In this document: positions 1 through 7,708 of the stretch, piece after piece
Layout of the letters: the number at the start of each line of letters is the position of its first letter
Numbering within the stretch: the first letter of the stretch is position 1
Assembly (NCBI RefSeq): GCF_039544265.1
Contig: NZ_BAABLI010000017.1
Location: 251,640 to 315,639, forward strand
Reading direction: 5' to 3'
Origin: Corallincola platygyrae
GTDB taxonomy: Bacteria; Pseudomonadota; Gammaproteobacteria; Enterobacterales; Neiellaceae
DNA: 64,000 nt
The notes under the pieces: model-generated
Database searches by the model: none
What the model was told of the DNA's origin: nothing
What the model saw: only the letters and a program-made list of their open reading frames with translations
Program-made: the position numbers and the translations under genes

Positions 1-393
1 GCCGCTAACGGCTAGGGCAGCAACCTGCTGACGCAGTTCCTCTTTAGCGCGATTACGCTCGGCTTCAATTTCCGCCTGGCCCTGAGCAATGATCTTGGCA
101 CGCTCGGACTGGGCTTCTTCTGTTGCCTCTTCGATAATCTGGTTTTTACGCTTGTTCGCCTGCTCGATGATCTCATGAGCCTGTTGCTTGGCTACTTTGA
201 GCTGGTCCTTGGACTTTTCCTGGGCCAGTTCGAGACTCTTTTCGGCGCGGTCTGCATCAGCAAGACCATCAGCGATTCTGTTCTGACGCTCTTCGATAGC
301 TGCCATGATCGGTGGCCATACATATTTCATGCAGAACCACACAAAGACAGCGAACGAGATCATCTGGCCAATTAAGGTAGCGTTGATATTCAC
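1..393 (-). CDS. atpF: F0F1 ATP synthase subunit b, 5' part (runs off left edge)
   Basis: Subunit b forms the peripheral stalk that holds the F1 head against the F0 motor in the inner membrane. The 131 codons present begin with a GTG at 391-393, preceded by a very strong AGGAGGAGG ribosome site. The N-terminus is one membrane helix (NINATLIGQMISFAVFVWF) and is followed by a long charged, Ala/Glu/Lys-rich coiled coil, as in all b subunits. The family is about 156 residues, so roughly 25 C-terminal residues lie outside the window. It follows atpE in the usual I-B-E-F order. No other identity fits. Confidence 0.95.
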   Translation of the reverse strand, partial: MNINATLIGQMISFAVFVWFCMKYVWPPIMAAIEERQNRIADGLADADRAEKSLELAQEKSKDQLKVAKQQAHEIIEQANKRKNQIIEEATEEAQSERAKIIAQGQAEIEAERNRAKEELRQQVAALAVSG

Positions 394-443
394 AACACCT
401 CCTCCTTTTTAACTTCTAAACGCGTAGAAATAGTTATCGAGAA

Positions 444-674
444 TTAAGCCGCGAATAGAATGTAAAGACCGATACCTACAGCGATCATTGGGATTGCATC
501 AAGCAGACCCGCAACGATGAACATCTTAACTTGCAGCTGTGGCGCAAGCTCAGGTTGGCGAGCAGAACTTTCCAGGAACTTGCCACCCAGGATTGAGAAA
601 CCGATACCAGTTCCCAGAGCAGCCAGACCCATCATCAGGGCAACAGCAATAAATTTCAGGCCTTCTACGTCCAT
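444..674 (-). CDS. atpE: F0F1 ATP synthase subunit c
   Basis: This is the proteolipid that forms the rotating c-ring of the F0 proton channel. The 76-residue protein is a two-helix hairpin. The first helix carries the Gly-rich packing face (GLAALGTGIGFSILGG), the polar loop has the conserved Arg-Gln-Pro (residues 39-41), and the second helix holds the ion-carrying carboxylate Asp59 in GLLDAIPMI. The residues around Asp59 are of the H+ type rather than the Na+ type. Length is normal (E. coli 79). It lies between atpB and atpF. Confidence 0.97.
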   Translation of the reverse strand: MDVEGLKFIAVALMMGLAALGTGIGFSILGGKFLESSARQPELAPQLQVKMFIVAGLLDAIPMIAVGIGLYILFAA

Positions 675-719
675 CTTAAGTCTCCAATTTTAGTTAGGAT
701 GGTTGTTGTCAAAATAAAA

Positions 720-1601
720 TTAATGGTCTTCGTGCGCCATGCTCAAATACACGATGGTAAGCACCATGAAAATGAACGCTTGTAGCGTGATGACCAGGAT
801 ATGGAAGATCGCCCAGCCCAGTTGCAACACGCCACCAAGAGTACCGAGCACAACACCTGCGCTGTATAGCAGTGCGATCAGGATAAAAATCAATTCGCCG
901 GCATAGAGGTTGCCGAACAGACGTAAGCCGAGAGAAACAGGCTTAGCGAGCAAAGTAATACTTTCAATCAGGAAGTTCACTGGGATAAGTAGCGTCTGAA
1001 CAAACATGTTTTTACTGCTGAACGGATGCAGCGTCAGCTCTTTCAGGAAGCCCAGTGGACTCTTAACTTTAACACTGTAGAAAATCATCAGCGCAAAGAC
1101 ACCCAGTGCAAGGGCAAATGTCAGGTTGAGGTCTGTGGTAGGAACAATCTTATGGTAGACCTCATGGATATCATTGGCGCCACCCGCAGCGACCGTACCT
1201 TCAGCGACCAGGCGTGGTACTAAATCGACAGGTACCAAATCCATCAGGTTCATCAGGAACACCCAGACGAAAATAGTCAGTCCCAACGGAGCAATCAGTT
1301 TATTACGGCCATGGAAGGTGTCTTTAACGTTGCCGTCAACAAATTCGACCAACATTTCCACGAAGCACTGCAGCTTACCGGGAACACCTGAGGTAGCTTT
1401 CTTACCTACAGAGCGGAAAAGCCACAAAAAGAAGATACCAAGGCCGATTGACCAGATAAGGGTATCAACGTTCAGTGACCAGAAACCTACATCGGAACAA
1501 TTTCCCCAATACAAGCTTCCATCTTTGGTACAGACTTGGAAGTTCTGGAGGTGGTGTTGGATATACCCCTGTGAAGTGAGTGGTTCACCTGAAGCAGCCA
1601 T
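720..1601 (-). CDS. atpB: F0F1 ATP synthase subunit a
   Basis: Subunit a is the stator half of the proton channel and faces the c-ring. The essential arginine is Arg227 in SLGLRLFGNLYAGE (Arg210 in E. coli). Several long hydrophobic helices follow, and the C-terminus ends in a helix plus the His-rich tail MAHEDH. The 293 residues are about 20 more than the E. coli protein, mostly as an N-terminal periplasmic extension with two Cys (CTKDGSLYWGNC) that could pair. The gene is 12 bases downstream of atpI and 45 bases upstream of atpE. Confidence 0.97.
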   Translation of the reverse strand: MAASGEPLTSQGYIQHHLQNFQVCTKDGSLYWGNCSDVGFWSLNVDTLIWSIGLGIFFLWLFRSVGKKATSGVPGKLQCFVEMLVEFVDGNVKDTFHGRNKLIAPLGLTIFVWVFLMNLMDLVPVDLVPRLVAEGTVAAGGANDIHEVYHKIVPTTDLNLTFALALGVFALMIFYSVKVKSPLGFLKELTLHPFSSKNMFVQTLLIPVNFLIESITLLAKPVSLGLRLFGNLYAGELIFILIALLYSAGVVLGTLGGVLQLGWAIFHILVITLQAFIFMVLTIVYLSMAHEDH

Positions 1602-1613
1602 AACTCATCCTGA

Positions 1614-1994
1614 TTAATTTTTTGAAAACCACAACGGCGCTACTGAATTCAGTACCACCGTTATACAAAACGTTGTTAAGTAGGGCAGGGCTGGCAATGT
1701 CCCTGCCGAAAGTAGCACAGTGCTTAAAATCAGCACCGTACACCACTTTAATACCATGCCGCGCTTAAAGCCCCCTTGAACTTGGGACAATTTACTTGCG
1801 CCGCCATGGGCGAATGCGGAGCGGCTAAATGCCTGTTGCGCCATAATGACGACAAAACCACCGCAAAACGCCGAATAACCCGCTTCTGATACCTGTAGTA
1901 CCCCCCAAAGGGTAGCAATAAACGCGACTAGCACAAGCAATACAAAGAGTTGTATGCGACTGTGACGGCGCGCCTGTTCGATTTGAGGGATCAC
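1614..1994 (-). CDS. atpI: ATP synthase assembly protein I
   Basis: This is the first gene of the atp operon, a small non-essential membrane protein linked to c-ring assembly and Mg2+ handling. The 126-residue product has four hydrophobic segments and the characteristic short conserved stretch FCGGFVVIMAQQAFSRSAFAHGG in the loop region. The start is a GTG at 1992-1994 with only a weak ribosome site. It is poorly conserved in sequence, and identification leans on position directly before atpB as well as on topology. Confidence 0.88.
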   Translation of the reverse strand: MIPQIEQARRHSRIQLFVLLVLVAFIATLWGVLQVSEAGYSAFCGGFVVIMAQQAFSRSAFAHGGASKLSQVQGGFKRGMVLKWCTVLILSTVLLSAGTLPALPYLTTFCITVVLNSVAPLWFSKN

Positions 1995-2048
1995 GGGAAA
2001 AGTTTCAAGTTTAGGCGTTTATTATTCTTAGATATTTAATTGCGACGC

Positions 2049-2078
2049 AGTATATCTATATACGTTGACCAAGCGCAA
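2049..2078 (-). promoter_or_regulatory. candidate sigma-70 promoter of the atp operon
   Basis: Read on the minus strand, TTGCGC (2073-2078) and TATACT (2049-2054) are separated by 18 bases in the 128-base gap between parB and atpI, about 55 bases before the atpI start. The -10 is good and the -35 fair. This is pattern matching only; no transcript evidence is available. Confidence 0.35.
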
Positions 2079-2122
2079 TTAGCATCTGAAGAAAATATGT
2101 TAACGATAAGTTTCAATTGTTA

Positions 2123-3031
2123 TCACTTGATGTGCGCCAAAATACCATCTAACTCGTCGAGAGAAGTATAGTTAATGACTAATTTTCCGCGACCTTTGTT
2201 GTTGTGAGCAATAGAAACTTTTGCTCCTACAGTCTGCGAAAGCTTCTCTTCGAGTGCGACAACGTTTGGATCTGGCGCGGCCTCAGTTTTCTCTTTGGGT
2301 GGCTCTAATAGCTTACGCACCAAGCGCTCAGCTTCTCGCACAGTCATGCCTTTACCAACAACAGTTCTGGCAGCCTCAGACTGTTGCTCCCCTTCAAGGG
2401 TAAGTAAGGCACGGGCATGGCCCATCTCAATATCACCATGCTCCAACATCACTTTTACGTCTTCGTTGAGATTATTCAAACGTAAAAGATTTGTGACAGT
2501 TGTGCGCGATTTGCCCACCGCATCAGCGGTCTCTTGATGGGTGAGTTGAAATTCGGTCATGAGACGCTTCAACGCTATAGCTTCTTCCATTGCGTTCAGG
2601 TCTTCTCGTTGAATATTTTCAATCAACGCGATTGCGACAGCCGCCTCATCAGGCACATCTTTGACCATACAGGGAACAACATCCAACCCTGCGAGTTGAG
2701 AAGCTCGCCAGCGTCGCTCACCAGCAATAATTTCGAAGCTATCCGCAGACATTTTTCGAACTACGATTGGCTGAATAATGCCCTGAGCCTCGATCGATTG
2801 CGCAAGTTCTTCCAGTGCCTCTGGAGACATATCTTTACGCGGTTGATACTTGCCTGGAGTTAACTGCTCAATAGGCAGTTTCTGCATCTCGCCTTTCGGA
2901 GCCGCTACAGGAGCGGGGGCGGCAGCGGCTTCTTTTTCTGCGGCTGCATCGACGCGTTCACGGGCTGCCTGGCTGGTGCTAAGCAGTGCATCCAGTCCGC
3001 GTCCAAGACCTCTGCGTTTGGTCGTTGACAT
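2123..3031 (-). CDS. parB: chromosome-partitioning protein ParB
   Basis: ParB is a CTP-dependent DNA clamp that loads at parS sites and spreads to form the partition complex moved by ParA. The 302-residue protein has the typical N-terminus MSTTKRRGLGRGLDALL, a variable Ala-rich linker, and the nuclease/CTPase fold with IIAGERRWRAS (C motif) and ALIENIQREDLN. A helix-turn-helix (HQETADAVGKSRTTVTNLLRL) and a C-terminal dimer domain follow. It is 16 bases downstream of parA. Three parS-like palindromes are present elsewhere in this window at 22688, 23309 and 34809. Confidence 0.97.
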   Translation of the reverse strand: MSTTKRRGLGRGLDALLSTSQAARERVDAAAEKEAAAAPAPVAAPKGEMQKLPIEQLTPGKYQPRKDMSPEALEELAQSIEAQGIIQPIVVRKMSADSFEIIAGERRWRASQLAGLDVVPCMVKDVPDEAAVAIALIENIQREDLNAMEEAIALKRLMTEFQLTHQETADAVGKSRTTVTNLLRLNNLNEDVKVMLEHGDIEMGHARALLTLEGEQQSEAARTVVGKGMTVREAERLVRKLLEPPKEKTEAAPDPNVVALEEKLSQTVGAKVSIAHNNKGRGKLVINYTSLDELDGILAHIK

Positions 3032-3047
3032 TATAATCCTTCAGGCA

Positions 3048-3839
3048 TTAAGCAGTTTCAGAGCTGGTATTGCTGGTTTCGGCACGGCGCAGTATTTCGC
3101 CAGCCAGGGCAAGATAAGACTTAGCCCCTGTAGAATTCTTATCGTAGTACATGCTTGGGGTACCAAAGCTTGGCGCTTCAGCCAAACGAATGTTTCTAGG
3201 AATAACCGTTCGGTAAACCTTGTCACCAAAATGCTGTTTCAGCTGTTCAGAAACGTCACAAGATAGGCGATTGCGCGGGTCATACATGGTGCGGAGGATC
3301 CCCTCAACATGCAGTCCAGGGTTCACAGCCGCAGACAGTTTACTGATGGTATCAACTAGAGCGGTCAGTCCTTCCAGCGCAAAATACTCACACTGCATTG
3401 GCACCAACACTGAGTCGGACGCGCTCATGGCATTCACCGTCAACAGGTTCAATGACGGCGGGCAATCAATGAAGATGAAATCATAGGTATCGCGCACAGG
3501 ATGAAGTGCATTACGCAACCGAGTCTCGCGAGAGAAAACTTCCATCAGTTTGATCTCTGCAGCAGTCACATCCGCGTTAGCCGCGATCAGATCGTAACCG
3601 CCTGTCGTCTCTGTGACGACAACTTGCTCAAACGGCTCTTCATCAATCAGAAGCTCGTAGGCGCTTTTTGGCACTTCATACTTATCAACGCCGCTACCCA
3701 TGGTGGCATTGCCCTGAGGATCGAGATCGATCAAAAGAACTTTGCGCTTAGTAGCGGCCAGAGAAGCGGCCAGGTTTACTGCAGTGGTGGTTTTACCAAC
3801 CCCACCTTTCTGGTTTGCTATCGAAATGACTTTACCCAC
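3048..3839 (-). CDS. parA: chromosome-partitioning ATPase ParA (Soj family)
   Basis: ParA is a deviant Walker-A ATPase that binds DNA nonspecifically and pulls ParB-parS complexes along the nucleoid. The deviant Walker A KGGVGKTT is at residues 11-18 (signature Lys11, catalytic Lys16). Walker A' (LIDLDPQGNA) and Walker B (IFIDCPPSL) follow. I choose the GTG at 3837-3839 (MGKVISIANQKGG) because it matches the Soj N-terminus and has GGGGT five bases upstream. A TTG at 3849-3851 would add four residues. parA and parB lie downstream of mnmG-rsmG on the same strand, as in many gammaproteobacteria. Confidence 0.96.
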   Translation of the reverse strand: MGKVISIANQKGGVGKTTTAVNLAASLAATKRKVLLIDLDPQGNATMGSGVDKYEVPKSAYELLIDEEPFEQVVVTETTGGYDLIAANADVTAAEIKLMEVFSRETRLRNALHPVRDTYDFIFIDCPPSLNLLTVNAMSASDSVLVPMQCEYFALEGLTALVDTISKLSAAVNPGLHVEGILRTMYDPRNRLSCDVSEQLKQHFGDKVYRTVIPRNIRLAEAPSFGTPSMYYDKNSTGAKSYLALAGEILRRAETSNTSSETA

Positions 3840-3856
3840 GACAGACCCCAATTGTG

Positions 3857-4480
3857 TTATTGGTTGCGTACGATCTCGACCAAATGACGAGCTTCATCCA
3901 GCGCCGGAACATCCAAAGAGTGTACCTGATTTACACGGTACTTTTCAGGAATCTCAATCAACTCCTGCTCAGGATAAGTCCCTTTCATGGCTAGAAAATA
4001 ACAGCCTAAATGGTCACACCAACTGAGCATATCACCTATCGAGGCAAACGCGCGACTGATCACCGCATCAAATGGGTGATCAGGTTGGAATTTTTCGACT
4101 CTACTTTGGATAGATTCGACGTTAGTAAGCCCTAACTCATGACAAACCTGCTTTTGAAAGCGGATCCGTTTGCCCAGACTATCAAGCAGTGTAAATTGAA
4201 TATCGGGCATCAAAATAGCCAGCGGAATACCCGGTAAACCCGGTCCTGTGCCCACATCAATGATGCGATTTAACCCTTGCAGGTGAGGCGAAACCACCAG
4301 ACTATCGAGCAGATGACGTACCAGCATCTCTCTCGGGTCACGTACTGAGGTCAGGTTATACGCCTTGTTCCACTTGTGCAGTAACGCCAAAAATCCTAAC
4401 AGTTTGTCAGTTTGCTGCAGGCTCAAGGATATCCCCATTGCACCGCAGTTATCTTCAAGCAGACCACGAAATTCTTGCAT
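3857..4480 (-). CDS. rsmG: 16S rRNA (guanine527-N7)-methyltransferase
   Basis: RsmG (GidB) makes m7G527 in 16S rRNA using S-adenosylmethionine. The 207-residue Rossmann methyltransferase has the SAM loop IDVGTGPGLPGIPLAI, the acidic strand LLDSLGKRIRF and the conserved VISRAFAS segment. Its ATG shares one base with the mnmG stop codon (TGATG), so translation is likely coupled. Length equals that of the E. coli protein. Confidence 0.97.
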   Translation of the reverse strand: MQEFRGLLEDNCGAMGISLSLQQTDKLLGFLALLHKWNKAYNLTSVRDPREMLVRHLLDSLVVSPHLQGLNRIIDVGTGPGLPGIPLAILMPDIQFTLLDSLGKRIRFQKQVCHELGLTNVESIQSRVEKFQPDHPFDAVISRAFASIGDMLSWCDHLGCYFLAMKGTYPEQELIEIPEKYRVNQVHSLDVPALDEARHLVEIVRNQ

Positions 4481-6369
4481 CAGGCACTCTTCTTCAGTAG
4501 ACCAAGCTTCTTCAAATGAACCAGCAGAATAGATACCGCAGCCGGGGTTATGCCCGAGATACGTGATGCCTGGCCAATAGTTTCAGGCTTGGCATTGTTC
4601 AATTTGGCGATCACCTCATTTGATAAGCCTGGCACGTTGGCGTAATCCAATTCCAATGGCAACAGCGTATTTTCGTTGCGTTGCAGTTTGGCTATCTCAT
4701 CTTTCTGACGCTCGATATATCCTGCGTACTTGGTTTGGATCTCAACCTGTTCTGCAGCTTGAACATGTTTCAATGACTCGCCTGTATCTTCCAGCGAAGA
4801 CAGCATCTCATAGCTGACTTCAGGGCGACGCAGCAGACTTTCCAAATTGGCTTCACGGGACAATGGCGTCTTCAACTGAGGATTGAGCTGTTCTGCGGCT
4901 TTTGAATTAACCTGGATCCATGTGTGTTTAAGACGCTGTTTCTCCTGCTCGATCAGTTCAAGTTTCTCATTAAACGCCTGCCAACGCTGATCGTCGACAA
5001 GGCCCAATTCACGCCCCTTCGGCGTCAGTCGAAGATCGGCATTGTCTTCACGGAGCAGCAGACGGTATTCAGCACGGCTGGTGAACATACGGTAAGGCTC
5101 TTGGGTACCCAAGGTTGCCAGATCATCAACCAACACACCGATGTATGCTTCGTCACGACGAGGCGTCCACTGCTCGCGCCGTTTGGCAGCCTGAGCCGCG
5201 TTCATGCCCGCAATCAAACCCTGTGCGCCAGCTTCCTCGTAACCGGTAGTGCCATTGATCTGCCCGGCAAAATAAAGCCCGCCGATATATTTCGTTTCCA
5301 ACGTGCCCTTAAGATCCCGAGGATCGAAGAAGTCATATTCGATCGCATAACCGGGACGAGTGATGTGCGCATTCTCAAAACCGCGGATCGAATGAACCAG
5401 GTTTAACTGCACATCAAATGGCAGACTGGTACTGATGCCGTTGGGATAAACTTCATGTGTTGTCAGCCCTTCAGGCTCAACAAATATCTGATGGGATTGC
5501 TTGTCAGCAAAACGCATCACCTTATCTTCGATAGAGGGACAGTAGCGAGGACCAACACCTTCGATCACACCCGCGTACATGGGTGAACGATCGAGGCCGC
5601 CGCGAATAATGTCATGGGTATCGCTGTTGGTATGTGTGATGTAACAAGGGATCTGCTGAGGGTGCTGACTCCGATCACCCATAAACGAGAACGTTGGTGT
5701 TGGATTGTCACCAGGCTGAGCTTCCATCACGGAAAAATCGATACTGCGTGCATCAATACGCGGTGGTGTACCTGTTTTCAAGCGTCCAACACGAAACGGC
5801 AGTTCTCGAAGTCGTTGTGCTAACGCAATGGAAGGAGGATCTCCAGCACGACCACCGCTGTAGTTCTCCATACCGATATGGATCTGACCGCCCAGAAAAG
5901 TGCCAACCGTTAGAACAACAGATTCAGCACTAAAGCGCAGCCCCATCTTGGTAACTACACCGGTTACGCGATCATTTTCAACGATCAAGTCATCACAGGA
6001 CTGTTGAAACAAGGTCAGGTTAGGTTGGTTTTCTAATGCATGCCTGACAAAAGCTTTGTAGAGCTGACGGTCGGCCTGTGCTCGTGTCGCTCTCACTGCA
6101 GGACCTTTACTGGCATTCAGAGTTCTGAATTGGATCCCACCATGATCGATCGCTGTCGCCATCAAACCACCCAAGGCATCGATCTCTTTTACCAAGTGAC
6201 CTTTACCAATACCGCCAATAGCAGGGTTGCAGGACATCTGACCCAGTGTATCTATGTTGTGTGTCAGCAACAGGGTCTCTGCACCCATACGTGCAGCAGC
6301 CATGGCCGCTTCCGTGCCTGCATGGCCACCGCCAACAACGATCACGTCAAATTTTTTATCGAAAAGCAT
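4480..6369 (-). CDS. mnmG: tRNA uridine-5-carboxymethylaminomethyl modification enzyme MnmG (GidA)
   Basis: With MnmE, MnmG installs the cmnm5 group on U34 of certain tRNAs, using FAD, NADH and methylene-tetrahydrofolate. The 629-residue protein starts with the FAD-binding [12 protein letters not shown] and the family signature [23 protein letters not shown]. It has [21 protein letters not shown]-like sequence (here GYEEAGAQG) in the second FAD region and the helical C-terminal domain that binds MnmE. Its promoter lies at the edge of oriC, with transcription leaving the origin. Confidence 0.98.
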   Translation of the reverse strand: [629 protein letters not shown]

Positions 6370-6398
6370 GGTGGCCTCTTAACTAAGCGAGTCAAAAA

Positions 6399-6734
6399 GA
6401 TCTAAGGATCATTTTAGGGCGGAATATTCTACTTGATGCGGCTTTGCGGGTGAAGCAGAAAGGATCTTTGCTTTTTAAATAAGATCAAAAAGATCTTTAG
6501 ATTGATCTTATTTGATCTATTAATAAGATCCGAGATCCCTGTGTATTAACTAAATAAACCTTTGCAAAACAATGTGTTGACGTGTAAATAACTTGTGTGA
6601 TCGCTGGGATCTAGGTGGGAATGATCGTGGATAAAATGGGATCTTATCCACATGGGGGATCTACCAAATAAAGATATTCTGGATCTTTTCTTGTTTATTG
6701 TGGGTAAAACACCAACTTATACACAGAAAAGATC
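6399..6734. other. oriC: chromosomal replication origin oriC
   Basis: The 373-base gap between mnmG and mioC has the E. coli oriC layout. On the mnmG side, about 6462-6530 is an AT-rich unwinding region with repeated GATC-led 13-mers (6463, 6492, 6504, 6514). Toward mioC lie DnaA boxes: perfect TTATCCACA at 6644-6652 and TTATACACA at 6717-6725, plus one-mismatch boxes at 6540-6548, 6626-6634 and 6699-6707 (the last three inverted). Sixteen GATC sites fall between 6399 and 6734, the usual target of Dam and SeqA. I found no convincing IHF site by eye. Confidence 0.93.
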
Positions 6735-6742
6735 CAGGGTTA

Positions 6743-7195
6743 TTAATTCAGCTTTTTAATAAATTCTGGCAACCAGGCTTCTGCGGCGTCTTCAGGCACT
6801 GGTGTTTCCTGAACATCAATCTCAAGTCGGTCAAGAAGCTTAAACGCGCCCAGGTCTTCCAACACCGTATCCATGGTTTTGCTGCCTTCGCAGAAGGTAT
6901 CGTAGCTTGAGTCGCCTAAACCAATCACACCATACTTCACCTGTGCCAGGTTGGGGCGGTGCAGCATCAGGTATTCAGCAAGCGGTTGGATATTGTCTGG
7001 CAGATCGCCAGCACCGTGGGTTGAGGTACAAATCAGCCAGTTCTGATCGCTGCCTGCTTCAGGTTTCCAAACATTAAAATCAGTGACAATCTCTGGGGCA
7101 TAACCCGCTTCTTTAAGCAGCGCAGCGGCGTGATCTGCTACATATTCAGTGGCACCCAACATAGATCCGACCAAGAGAGTAACTGACTCTGACAT
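6743..7195 (-). CDS. mioC: flavodoxin-like protein MioC
   Basis: MioC is an FMN-binding flavodoxin; the E. coli protein supports biotin synthase in vitro. The 150-residue protein has the phosphate-binding loop GSMLGATEYVAD and the FMN-contacting TSTHGAGDLPDN and GLGDSSYDTFC segments. It is transcribed toward oriC, as in E. coli, where its transcription affects the origin. Upstream there is a one-mismatch DnaA-like box at 7262-7270 and three GATC sites within 7270-7282, which hints at DnaA control of this promoter too. Confidence 0.95.
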   Translation of the reverse strand: MSESVTLLVGSMLGATEYVADHAAALLKEAGYAPEIVTDFNVWKPEAGSDQNWLICTSTHGAGDLPDNIQPLAEYLMLHRPNLAQVKYGVIGLGDSSYDTFCEGSKTMDTVLEDLGAFKLLDRLEIDVQETPVPEDAAEAWLPEFIKKLN

Positions 7196-7518
7196 TTAAA
7201 CCTCGATGATTGGCTGATAATGGGCGCTATTGTAACTGGCTAAACCAGTTGTGGCTAACTCTGTGGAAAGATCCGATCGATCGCTGTGATTAAGATATGA
7301 ATAACCTTAATGATGGTGGTGTATTTCTTAGTGAGGATTGAATTCTAATATACTGATATTAAATAATTTTATTCACTTTTTCATATTGTTTGCGTGGGTG
7401 GATTGAGCTCAAAGTACACCCGATCTCTATGTACGCAGATAATCCTCCACCTGACCTACCTTTGTTTTCTATCAGCTTTATCTCAAAAACGTACTTTGGT
7501 CCCGTCGTTCAATTTAAC
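7196..7518. other. divergent intergenic region between mioC and the exporter operon
   Basis: This part of a 513-base gap holds no credible gene. Near mioC it contains a 17-base inverted repeat (AACTGG...CCAGTT, 7234-7250), the TGTGGAAAG DnaA-like box (7262-7270) and three GATC sites (7270-7282). The rest, about 7290-7400, is AT-rich. An open frame runs through it into the membrane-fusion gene, but it lacks a ribosome site and its product is not protein-like. Confidence 0.5.
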
Positions 7519-7580
7519 CGGACAGTTCATTTCCAAACGGACACTTTTTGAGTGTCCGCGGACACTCTATCTTCGTCCGA
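7519..7580. promoter_or_regulatory. candidate upstream activator site: repeated CGGACA palindromes
   Basis: A perfect 16-base palindrome, AGTGTCCGCGGACACT, lies at 7551-7566. The same half-site CGGACACT is at 7538-7545 and a near copy CGGACAGT at 7519-7526, with a further CGTCCG at 7575-7580. Half-site starts are 19 and 21 bases apart, close to two helical turns. The cluster is about 65-110 bases upstream of the sigma-54-like promoter, the usual place for an enhancer bound by an NtrC-type activator. The operon encodes one, so autoregulation is my inference. Confidence 0.55.
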
Positions 7581-7629
7581 TTTTTGCTTTTTATTTCTTA
7601 TCTGTATGTTTTGTAAATACTTTGTTGCA

Positions 7630-7646
7630 TTGGTACGTAAATTGTA
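7630..7646 (+). promoter_or_regulatory. candidate sigma-54 promoter of the exporter operon
   Basis: TTGGTACGTAAATTGTA resembles the -24/-12 consensus TTGGCACRNNNNTTGCW, with GG at 7632-7633 and the -12 element at 7644-7645 at exact ten-base spacing. Two positions differ: C to T after the GG, and GC to GT at -12. It is about 65 bases before the ATG of the first gene. The encoded activator carries the sigma-54 contact motif GAFTGA, which supports this reading. Confidence 0.5.
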
Positions 7647-7708
7647 ATGGTAGTCGCAATTCCAAAAATCGATGTAGCGCAGTTTGTTACCCATCAAGGA
7701 GTCGACCG

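Noticed and set aside
7234..7250. FadR-like palindrome AACTGG...CCAGTT upstream of mioC
   Set aside because: The outer arms fit but the centre (CTAAA) does not match the FadR core, and no fatty-acid gene is nearby.
7394..7708. In-frame 105-codon extension of the membrane-fusion gene
   Set aside because: The extension has no ribosome site, is Cys-, Leu- and Arg-rich junk-like sequence, and runs through the promoter and palindrome cluster. The ATG at 7709 has AAGGAG.
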